A stretch of DNA of 38,185 nt. Source: Roseburia_D sp964388945 (lineage in GTDB: Bacteria > Bacillota > Clostridia > Lachnospirales > Lachnospiraceae). The notes below the pieces were generated by a model, which searched no databases, was not told the DNA's origin, and worked only from the letters and a program-made list of their open reading frames with translations. The stretch covers positions 1-38,185 of the forward strand of contig CAYMCM010000020.1 in NCBI GenBank assembly GCA_964388945.1. The letters run 5' to 3'. The stretch's first letter is position 1. Each line of letters begins with the position of its first letter. Positions 31,861 to 38,185 of this stretch are shown in pieces. Made by a program: the position numbers and the translations under genes.

Positions 31861-32952
31861 CTAATAATCGAGTGACTCCATATACTTCATATATTTCACG
31901 ACCATAAGCGCGATCTTGAACGTGATCGCATCCTCGAACACCCGAAGATCCAGTCCGGTACTCTTCTGCAGCTTATCCAACCGGTACACAAGCGTATTCC
32001 GGTGAATATAGAGCTGTCTGGAAGTCTCGGAAACATTCAGATTGTTCTCAAAAAATTTATTGATCGTTGTGAGTGTCTCTTCATCAAAATCATCCGGTGA
32101 TTTGTTGTCAAAAATTTCCTTGATAAACATCTTGCACAGAGGGATCGGAAGCTGATAGATCAGACGTCCGATGCCAAGTGTCGAGTAAGCAATGATGTTT
32201 TTCTCTTCAAAAAAGATCTTTCCGACATCCAGCGCCATGTGCGCTTCTTTATAGGAACGTGATACCTCTTTGATCTCATTTACCACAGTACCGTATGCGA
32301 CATAAACCTCTTTCTCCGTTTCTGTTCCTTTAAATACATTCAAAATGATCTCGGCTGTCTTTTCTAAATCCTCATAAGTCTCATTCTCCGCCAGTTCCTT
32401 GACCACGATTATATTCTTTTCATCTACCGCTGTAACAAAATCTTTCGATTTTCCGCCAAACAACGAACGCACTTTCTCCAGTTCATTGCCGTCCTTTTCC
32501 CGGTTCGTCTCTACGATAAATACCACACGGCGCACTTCTGTCTCGATATGCAGCTTTTTCGCGCGGTTGTAGATATCCACCAGAAGGAGGTTATCTAACA
32601 GAAGATTCTTGATAAAATTATCCTTATCAAAGCGCTCCTTGTATGCGACCAGAAGATTCTGAATCTGGAAACTTGCAATCTTTCCGATCATATAGACATC
32701 ATCACTGTCTCCGTTTACGATCAGAACATACTCGAGCTGATGCTCGTCAAACACTTTAAAAAACTGGCATCCGGAAACAACCTGGCTGTCTGCCGGAGAT
32801 TCCATAAACGCGATTGCCGGACCTACAAATCCCTCGGAATCCTGAAAGGTCGTCGCCATTACCTTCCCTTCCGTGTCAATGACGCACAAATCGATCCTTG
32901 TGATTCCTTTCAATCCATCTATGGTACTCTGAAGTATTTGATTTGAAATCAT
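31861..32952 (-). CDS. CdaR/PucR-type transcriptional regulator
   Basis: A 363-residue regulator. The N-terminal ~130 residues form a sugar-diacid-recognition-like sensor domain (LKGITRIDLCVIDTEGKVMA, then PADSQVVSGCQFFKVFDEHQ). A middle GGDEF-like degenerate region leads to the C-terminal PucR helix-turn-helix of ~60 residues, with NLNVSETSRQLYIHRNTLVY and RLDKLQKSTGLDLR. It starts after GAAGGAGTGAGAGT and ends 16 bases before ftsE, so ftsEX expression may be linked to it. The ligand is unknown. Confidence 0.9.
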   Translation of the reverse strand: MISNQILQSTIDGLKGITRIDLCVIDTEGKVMATTFQDSEGFVGPAIAFMESPADSQVVSGCQFFKVFDEHQLEYVLIVNGDSDDVYMIGKIASFQIQNLLVAYKERFDKDNFIKNLLLDNLLLVDIYNRAKKLHIETEVRRVVFIVETNREKDGNELEKVRSLFGGKSKDFVTAVDEKNIIVVKELAENETYEDLEKTAEIILNVFKGTETEKEVYVAYGTVVNEIKEVSRSYKEAHMALDVGKIFFEEKNIIAYSTLGIGRLIYQLPIPLCKMFIKEIFDNKSPDDFDEETLTTINKFFENNLNVSETSRQLYIHRNTLVYRLDKLQKSTGLDLRVFEDAITFKIALMVVKYMKYMESLDY

Positions 32953-33103
32953 ACTCTCACTCCTTCTCTATTGTATTTTCCTTCTGGAAACCTATACAAT
33001 TTTCACAAAAAATCTGGTTTTCTCAAGTAAAACCCATCTCTCTATTTCAACATTTTAATGCAAATCGTCGAAAAAAGAAAGAGGAAAAACAGATTTTTTT
33101 ATG

Positions 33104-33976
33104 CTAATATTCCAAAAATCCTTCTCCGACCACTTCACGGGCATCTGTCACAATCACAAATGCGTTATTATCAATGTTTAAAATAATCTCTTTTAACACT
33201 ACAATCTCTTTTTTAGAGACCACACAATAGAGCATACACTTCTCGTCTCCGGAATACATACCAACACCGTTTAACCCGGTCACCCCACGATCCATCTGTG
33301 TCATGATCGCATCCGAGATCTCTTTATAATGATCCGATACGATAAACACCGCTTTAGAATACTTCATACCTTCCGTCAGCGTGTCCGATACTTTGGATGT
33401 CACATAGATCGCAACGATTGCATACAGCGCAGCTTTGACTCCGAACGAATAAATACCGACCGCAACGATGATCCCGTCAATAACGCAGATGATCTGCATG
33501 ATCGTATAATGTCTCAGCTTATGCTGGATCAGCGCCGCAAGCATATCCGTTCCGCCTGTGGTAGCATGCGCTAAAAGCACCATTCCCATTCCGACTCCGG
33601 AAATCACTCCACCAAAAATGGCAGAAAGCACATAATCTCCCTCTGCAAGATCCCAAAGCGGAATCACATATAACCACGCAGAAAGCAGCACCGTCGCCAC
33701 CGCAGTGCGGGCAACAAATTTTTTTCCTTTGATCAGCGCCGCAAGAAAAAAAAGCGGTACGTTCAATACCAGGTTGGTCAGCCACAGCGGAACCGCGCCT
33801 TTGGTCAGATATTTTGCAATTATCGCAACACCGGTAAATCCGCCGGTGACCAGTCCCACCGGATCATAAATACACTGGATTGCAAGTCCCATCAGTCCGG
33901 TTCCGACCACCATCAGGATCACATCTACCCACAGCGGTCTGCGGTTCAGTAATAAATTCATTTCTTTATGCCTCAT
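33104..33976 (-). CDS. YitT-family membrane protein (DUF161 plus DUF2179)
   Basis: A 290-residue protein with about five or six membrane helices in the first ~200 residues, including GLAIQCIYDPVGLVTGGFTG, ISGVGMGMVLLAHATTGGTD and VGIYSFGVKAALYAIVAIYV. The cytoplasmic DUF2179 domain (~205-290) holds SKAVFIVSDHYKEI, then MDRGVTGLNGVGMYS and KEIVVLKEIILNIDNNAFVI. Function is unknown; transport or sensing is speculated for the family. The first ATG overlaps the upstream WecG-like stop as ATGA. A second in-frame ATG at 33961 (MNLLLNRRPLW), nine bases after GAGG, is an alternative start. Confidence 0.9.
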   Translation of the reverse strand: MRHKEMNLLLNRRPLWVDVILMVVGTGLMGLAIQCIYDPVGLVTGGFTGVAIIAKYLTKGAVPLWLTNLVLNVPLFFLAALIKGKKFVARTAVATVLLSAWLYVIPLWDLAEGDYVLSAIFGGVISGVGMGMVLLAHATTGGTDMLAALIQHKLRHYTIMQIICVIDGIIVAVGIYSFGVKAALYAIVAIYVTSKVSDTLTEGMKYSKAVFIVSDHYKEISDAIMTQMDRGVTGLNGVGMYSGDEKCMLYCVVSKKEIVVLKEIILNIDNNAFVIVTDAREVVGEGFLEY

Positions 33977-34650
33977 TTTTCATTGTTATTATATTGATTC
34001 AAACGATTCGTCAGTTTTCTTCTGCGAATAATCCGTCTCATCCAGCGTACCGGAGAATGTCTCTTCTCATCTGCCGCATAATGCTCACCGAGTCCATACC
34101 ACACCCGTGCACTCAGTTTGCCCCGGTTATCCTCCAGAAAATGTTCCTGATATGGAGATGGCAGTACCGAAAATATAACATCCGGTGTTTCCATATTGAC
34201 AGCATTGACCACCGCATCCAGATCTCCGGTACACGTTTCCATCGCATATTGTCCCACGATTCTTATCTTTTCATACTCATCGCGCAAAAAGGCTTGGAGA
34301 TGTTCCACCTCCGCAGTGCTTTCTCCCAGCAGATATACTGTTTTTTTATTGCGGATCAGCCGCTTCATAAACTCATGGAAAAATTCATTTTCAACGGTTT
34401 CACGGATACGCTGTGAGGAAGCCGCTCCTGCCGCAGTTAAAATCTCTTTTTCCCCGATCACTGCAAGATCCAGTTCCTGAATACAGTTGTGCATCACTTC
34501 GTCCCCGCCTGCCTGCTCGATCATACGCATGGATATGGTCTCTACCGTATTCATCATATCCGTATTCAGGTAGTTCTCCACATTTAACATAGCTTCGCGT
34601 ACTGTGTAATTGTCCAGTTTTAGTCCTAATATATCTAATTTTTTTAACAT
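33973..34650 (-). CDS. WecG/TagA/CpsF-family glycosyltransferase-like protein
   Basis: A 225-residue protein of the WecG/TagA/CpsF family, whose members transfer N-acetylmannosamine to a lipid-linked sugar in wall polymer synthesis. Visible features are MLKKLDILGLKLDNYTVREA at the N terminus, the region KTVYLLGESTAEVEHLQAFL and CTGDLDAVVNAVNMETPDVI, and the basic C-terminal tail RRIIRRRKLTNRLN. The classical D-G-x-G-V catalytic region looks changed: near residue 38 the sequence runs ISMRMIEQAGGDEVM and lacks the expected catalytic Asp, so activity is doubtful. I place the start at 34650 with GAGGACTATA upstream; an in-frame upstream extension lacks a site. Confidence 0.8.
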   Translation of the reverse strand: MLKKLDILGLKLDNYTVREAMLNVENYLNTDMMNTVETISMRMIEQAGGDEVMHNCIQELDLAVIGEKEILTAAGAASSQRIRETVENEFFHEFMKRLIRNKKTVYLLGESTAEVEHLQAFLRDEYEKIRIVGQYAMETCTGDLDAVVNAVNMETPDVIFSVLPSPYQEHFLEDNRGKLSARVWYGLGEHYAADEKRHSPVRWMRRIIRRRKLTNRLNQYNNNEK

Positions 34651-34703
34651 TATAGTCCTCTGTTTCCTGTTGTTCACTGCAAGGCAGTTTTTTACAAATA
34701 TGT

Positions 34704-34732
34704 AGTATATCAAAAACATACTCATATTTCAA
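34704..34732 (-). promoter_or_regulatory. Promoter of the WecG-YitT operon
   Basis: TTGAAA (34732-34727) and TATACT (34709-34704) are 17 bases apart, about 55 bases ahead of the WecG-like start. Confidence 0.6.
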
Positions 34733-34963
34733 CTTCCTTCCTATCTCCTGCCCGACTTTTTAGCTTGTTTACCATAATGCTTTTTCTTTGCGGTTTACAA
34801 TTTTCTACATTCCCGATAAAATACTGACAAATTATATCTTTTTTTTCCAATTTTTCATTTTTAAAATGTCAATAGGATTCTGGTTTTATTTGGAAACACA
34901 AATATTTTTATCATTTGTTCACAAAACGCCCGTTCTTTTTTTACACTATGTCAACCACACAAT

Positions 34964-35069
34964 TTATCCACATTTTTGTGGATAATGTGCATAACTTCGT
35001 GTATAACTCTGTTTTTCCCCTTTTTTATCCCCTAAAATGTTGATAAGTTTCCACGTTCTTTTTTCCACA
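34964..35069. other. Cluster of DnaA-box-like 9-mers in an AT-rich gap
   Basis: The 34651-35365 gap is 715 bases with no credible gene. Within 106 bases I see TTATCCACA (34964-34972), TGTGGATAA (34977-34985) and TGTGCATAA (34986-34994), all matching the DnaA box TTATNCACA on one strand or the other. Three one-mismatch sites follow: CGTGTATAA (34998-35006), TGTTGATAA (35038-35046) and TTTTCCACA (35061-35069). The first two perfect sites form an inverted repeat with a 4-base spacer. This density is what DnaA-binding loci show. No dnaA, dnaN or other replication gene is present here. Confidence 0.55.
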
Positions 35070-35172
35070 TTTGAATTTTGTGCTCAAAATTTGTGCATTT
35101 TGCTTTTTCACATTTTATTCTGTCTGCCAATACGCAACGGTTCCATTTTTCCGCAACATTTTTCGTGTTTTA

Positions 35173-35225
35173 TTTACATAACTCAACATTTCATTTACAT
35201 AACTCCTATTTTACTTTACATAACT
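35173..35225. repeat. Three 11-bp direct repeats at an exact 21-bp period
   Basis: TTTACATAACT occurs at 35173-35183, 35194-35204 and 35215-35225, with identical copies and exactly two helical turns between starts. They lie 104 bases beyond the DnaA-box cluster, in very AT-rich sequence. The half-period positions (TCAACA, TCCTAT) are only loosely similar to the repeat. Confidence 0.75.
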
Positions 35226-35297
35226 TCATTATTTTTCATCCGCATTTAAATTGTCGCACACTTTCCACGCTGTTTTTGCTGACAGAATCAGATAAAT

Positions 35298-35340
35298 ATA
35301 AAAAAGACAGCCCAAAATGCTTACCGCACCTGGGCTGTCT
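35298..35340 (-). terminator. Terminator of the NlpC/P60 gene
   Basis: AGACAGCCCA and TGGGCTGTCT form a perfect 10-bp stem with a 16-base loop. A T run follows on the minus strand. Confidence 0.85.
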
Positions 35341-35365
35341 GACCTGTAATCTTTTTTATATTAAT

Positions 35366-36712
35366 TTAGAAAATACGTCTTACTGCAAGAATATCTCTGT
35401 AATATGCCGTAGAGATCTTGATTCCGCTTGACGGTGTACTTGCATGTACGATCGAACCGTTACCGATATAGATACCAACATGTCCACTGTAACATACGAT
35501 ATCACCCGGCTGCATGTCCGATGTGCTGACTCCGTATCCAACACCGCGCAGTGCACTTGAAGAATGCGGAAGTGAGATACCATATGCACCATATACACTC
35601 ATAACAAATCCGGAACAGTCCGCTCCGTTTGTCAGACTGGTTCCGCCATAAACGTATGGGTTACCAACGAACTGACACGCATAGCTTGCCACAGAGCCAC
35701 CGCCGCCGCCTGACGGAGATGAGTATGATTTTGAAGAACCGGAAGATTCTTTGGCGGAAGATTTGTCCTTATCCTTCGTATTCTTTTCCTTCTCTGCCGC
35801 CGCTGCTGCCGCTGCCGCTGCCTGCTGTCTCTCCTCTTCTTCGGCCGCAAGTCTTGCCTGCTCTTCTTCTACGGTCTCACCGTACTTATATTCTGTGGAA
35901 AGTCCGACATAATCGGTAGATACATATCCTTCACCTTCCTCGATGGAAACCTTTACCCATCCGGTGATAGACTCGTCCGTAACAGTAAGGTCTTCTCCGT
36001 TCGGTACCAGACCAAGAATCTCCGCATCTGTGGACGGAGCAGTACGAACCTTTAATGTCTCAGTATTTACCGTAGCAACACGGCGTCCTGCCTGTTTTGC
36101 CACATTCGCATCTCCAACGATCAGGTATTCTCCTTTTATGTATCCGGTACAATTTCCGGAAGTGATCTTGTACCAGTCTCCTTCTACGCCCTCTACCGAA
36201 GCCATGCAGTTCGAATACAGCTTTCCGACAGATTCGCTGTCCTCACTCGCCGCGCTTCTGACATTGACATAGCTTTCTACGTTTGCAATCGCTACATCAT
36301 TAAATTCTGCCGTCACAACAGATGTGCTATTATTTACAACATCCGCTGCCGCCGCTTTCGCATTGGTATCACTTGCTGCCTGCACATTTGCCTGTGCTTC
36401 TGCTGCCGCTGTCTGCGCCTCTGCCGCCTGTATTTCTGCCACATCACTGCTGCCGGTTGACTGAATCCTCGACATCGTGGATGTAATTCCGGCTACGGTC
36501 GTTGTCTCATTTGCCAGACTTGATTCTGCCGGAACAGAAGCTTTCGTCTGTGATTCCACAGGCATCTCTGCCGCAGATGCAACCTGCGTGTCCGCAGCTC
36601 CCGATACCGCGCATACACCTGCAAACGGTGCCGCATAAGTGACGATCGGTGTACCAGAAAGTGCCGCAACGCTTAATGCACATGCTGCCAGCTTCATGAT
36701 TTTATTCTTCAT
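35366..36712 (-). CDS. Secreted NlpC/P60 peptidoglycan hydrolase with two bacterial SH3 domains
   Basis: A 448-residue exported endopeptidase. A signal peptide (~1-28) is followed by a low-complexity Ala/Ser/Thr region to ~140. Two SH3-type wall-binding domains follow (~143-200, ESYVNVRSAASEDSESVGKL; ~212-270, NTETLKVRTAPSTDAEIL). A charged Glu/Ala helix, a Ser/Gly linker and the NlpC/P60 domain (~340-448) complete it. The catalytic set is C366 (GADCSGFV), H411 (SGHVGIYIG) and H423 (VHAS). It cleaves stem peptides in the cell wall. It has its own strong promoter and terminator. The start lies after GGAGGATTTCG. Confidence 0.95.
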   Translation of the reverse strand: MKNKIMKLAACALSVAALSGTPIVTYAAPFAGVCAVSGAADTQVASAAEMPVESQTKASVPAESSLANETTTVAGITSTMSRIQSTGSSDVAEIQAAEAQTAAAEAQANVQAASDTNAKAAAADVVNNSTSVVTAEFNDVAIANVESYVNVRSAASEDSESVGKLYSNCMASVEGVEGDWYKITSGNCTGYIKGEYLIVGDANVAKQAGRRVATVNTETLKVRTAPSTDAEILGLVPNGEDLTVTDESITGWVKVSIEEGEGYVSTDYVGLSTEYKYGETVEEEQARLAAEEEERQQAAAAAAAAAEKEKNTKDKDKSSAKESSGSSKSYSSPSGGGGGSVASYACQFVGNPYVYGGTSLTNGADCSGFVMSVYGAYGISLPHSSSALRGVGYGVSTSDMQPGDIVCYSGHVGIYIGNGSIVHASTPSSGIKISTAYYRDILAVRRIF

Positions 36713-36788
36713 CGAAATCCTCCATATCAGTTTTCGTGCGTTTCTCGTTTGTTATTTGTTACAAATTTATTACATTTATTACACGGTT

Positions 36789-36817
36789 ATTATAGCAAAG
36801 GGTTTCCCTACTGTCAA
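36789..36817 (-). promoter_or_regulatory. Strong promoter of the NlpC/P60 gene
   Basis: TTGACA (36817-36812) and TATAAT (36794-36789) both match consensus at 17-base spacing. A leader of about 75 bases follows, with repeated GTAATAAAT-like A/T-rich stretches. Confidence 0.8.
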
Positions 36818-36843
36818 CCGTGTTTCTAATGGAATATTTTTCC

Positions 36844-37758
36844 TTATATCCCATACAGATATTCTTCCACTGCGGTGATCGCATTCGCTCCATCTGCCGC
36901 CGCGGTAATGATCTGTCTAAGCGGTTTTGTCCTCACATCTCCTGCCGCAAAAATGCCAGGTGTTCCTGTCTTTGTATCTTCTCCGGCAACCATATATCCG
37001 CCGCCATCCAGTTCCACTACGTCCGTCAGTCCATCCGTATTCGGTGTGATCCCGACCGCAATAAATATACCGTCTGCAGAAAGACTGCTCTTTTGCTCTG
37101 TCTTCTTATTATAAATACAGATCTCCTGCACCTGCCCTTTTCCTTTGATTTCTTCTACTACTGTATCAAAAATCACCTCGATATTCTCCGTTTTTTCCAC
37201 CTGTTCCTGCAAAACCTTCGCACCTCGGAATTGATCTCTCCGATGGATCAGATACACCCTGCTGCAGGTACGGGCAAGAAAAAGTGCGTCCTCTAATGCC
37301 ACATCCCCACCGCCGACAACTGCAACGGTCTTTCCACGAAAAAAGGCTCCATCACAGGTTGCACAGTAGGAAACGCCCATCCCGCAGAGTTCTTCTTCAC
37401 CCGGAACTCCAAGCTTACGGTGATCTGCCCCGGTTGCCACAATAACTGTTTTTGTCTCATAGTCCCCTTTGTCCGTCAAGACCTTTTTGATCTCGCTTTC
37501 CACTGAGATTCCGGTCACATTCGCCGTCACGAATTCCGCCTCCATCTTATCGGCATGCTCTCTAAACTTCTGACCAAGTTCAAAACCTCCGATCCCCGGC
37601 AGTCCGGGGTAATTGTCCACCTCATAGGTATTTAAGATCTGTCCTCCGCTCATCGGCTGTTTTTCAATCACAAGTGTATTTAATCGTGCGCGTTTTCCAT
37701 ATATCGCTGCCGCAAGCCCCGCCGGGCCGCTTCCTATTATTATCACATCATATGTCAT
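36844..37758 (-). CDS. trxB: Thioredoxin reductase
   Basis: A 304-residue FAD/NADPH flavoprotein that reduces thioredoxin. The FAD motif GSGPAGLAAAIYGKRA is at ~9-24, the redox CATC at C132/C135 in SYCATCDGAFF, and the NADPH motif GGGDVALEDALFL follows at ~149-161. The C-terminal FAD motif is GIFAAGDVRTKPLRQIITAA. Length and order match low-molecular-weight bacterial TrxB. It ends upstream of the NlpC promoter and has no clear partner nearby. Confidence 0.95.
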   Translation of the reverse strand: MTYDVIIIGSGPAGLAAAIYGKRARLNTLVIEKQPMSGGQILNTYEVDNYPGLPGIGGFELGQKFREHADKMEAEFVTANVTGISVESEIKKVLTDKGDYETKTVIVATGADHRKLGVPGEEELCGMGVSYCATCDGAFFRGKTVAVVGGGDVALEDALFLARTCSRVYLIHRRDQFRGAKVLQEQVEKTENIEVIFDTVVEEIKGKGQVQEICIYNKKTEQKSSLSADGIFIAVGITPNTDGLTDVVELDGGGYMVAGEDTKTGTPGIFAAGDVRTKPLRQIITAAADGANAITAVEEYLYGI

Positions 37759-37878
37759 ATTTTCTTTCCTTTCTCACCGCTTACAGCCAGACTTGCCCCA
37801 CTGTAAAACTGCGCTTTCTTTATACTATTACACGAATTTGAACATTCTATGAATTTTTCTATTTTTTTCGTTTTTTTC

Positions 37879-37907
37879 TTGTTTTCAAACTGCTCTCATG
37901 CCATAAT
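37879..37907 (+). promoter_or_regulatory. Promoter of the YjfB-like gene
   Basis: TTGTTT (37879-37884) and CATAAT (37902-37907), 17 bases apart, about 44 bases before the ATG at 37951. Confidence 0.5.
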
Positions 37908-37950
37908 AAAATTAGATAAAAGTTTGTTTCCATATAAGGAGGTGGATGCT

Positions 37951-38139
37951 ATGGGCATTGATTCTTTAACTTCCATTGCGCTGTCCGCACTGGATATGCC
38001 GAGCACCAGCACCGACATCGGCATTGCCGTATTAAGTAAACAGCTTGATTTAAGTGAGACCATGGGTGATAGTATGGTTCGTGCCATGGAGCTTTCTGTC
38101 AATCCGAACGTCGGCAGCAATATCGACATCTATATTTAA
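37951..38139 (+). CDS. YjfB-family small protein (putative motility protein)
   Basis: A 62-residue protein whose start is set at 37951 because AAGGAGGTGG lies just before it; a longer frame begins without a site. The N-terminal MGIDSLTSIALSALDMPSTS and the C-terminal SVNPNVGSNIDIYI fit the YjfB family, whose members are often found in motile Firmicutes and were named as putative motility proteins. Function is not established. It has a possible promoter upstream. A short AGTGTC/GACACT hairpin follows without a T run. No flagellar genes are seen here. Confidence 0.8.
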   Translation: MGIDSLTSIALSALDMPSTSTDIGIAVLSKQLDLSETMGDSMVRAMELSVNPNVGSNIDIYI

Positions 38140-38185
38140 AAAAGTGTCTTCGACACTCTCAGCTCCCCTAGCCCCTCATTCATGA

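Noticed and set aside
34651..35365. Main chromosomal origin (oriC)
   Set aside because: DnaA boxes and AT-rich repeats are present, but there is no dnaA, dnaN, recF or gyr gene and gene direction does not flip around it. I keep it as an unexplained DnaA-type locus.
38143..38157. Terminator after the YjfB-like gene
   Set aside because: The AGTGTC/GACACT stem is only six pairs, with a three-base loop and no T run.

Overview
The window reads as a chromosomal segment of a mid-GC, Gram-positive anaerobe of the Clostridia, most like a gut Lachnospiraceae. This rests on strong AGGAGG ribosome binding sites, Firmicutes-type promoters, LicT/RAT antitermination, FtsEX with an M23 hydrolase, YitT, PheB-like ACT and CdaR-like proteins, and on a nitrogenase-like operon outside any nitrogen-fixation setting. 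Nearly all genes lie on the minus strand, as expected if one replication fork moves right to left. I saw no tRNA, rRNA, CRISPR array, insertion sequence or prophage.

Left part (1-7412): the 5' part of secA, a small TSCPD-domain gene, then a tightly packed six-gene minus-strand operon. In transcription order it encodes a lipoprotein binding protein, a FecCD-type permease, a FecE-type ATPase, a NifH-like Fe-protein and two different NifD/NifK-like proteins. Stops and starts overlap or are a few bases apart (largest gap 18). A sharp promoter with a 16-bp inverted repeat of DtxR/IdeR style precedes it. This is the best candidate for an undescribed system: a metal-chelate or tetrapyrrole uptake system wired to a nitrogenase-like reductase. 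Beside it, facing away, is an unexplained promoter-to-terminator unit (7515-7878).

Middle (7.9-21.5 kb): DUF2752 and DUF975 membrane proteins; glycerol kinase; a heterodimeric ABC pair of exporter fold resembling YbtPQ/IrtAB importers, divergent from a TetR regulator and preceded by a second copy of the same type of inverted repeat; a homoserine module (PGM-like putative homoserine kinase, homoserine dehydrogenase, ACT protein); and prfB with its +1 frameshift site, followed by a Tim44-like zinc-ribbon protein and an SPFH protein with three zinc ribbons.

Right part (21.5-38.2 kb): a small helical protein; a beta-glucoside PTS operon (LicT, EIIBC, 6-phospho-beta-glucosidase, EIIA) with two RAT/terminator switches; a cell-envelope block (CdaR-like regulator, FtsE, FtsX, M23 hydrolase with coiled coil, S41 protease, AlkD-like protein); a WecG/TagA-type protein with YitT; an AT-rich 715-base gap holding a cluster of DnaA-box-like 9-mers and three 11-bp repeats spaced exactly 21 bp; an SH3/NlpC-P60 hydrolase; thioredoxin reductase; and a YjfB-like small protein. 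All functions are read from sequence motifs by eye; no database search was possible.
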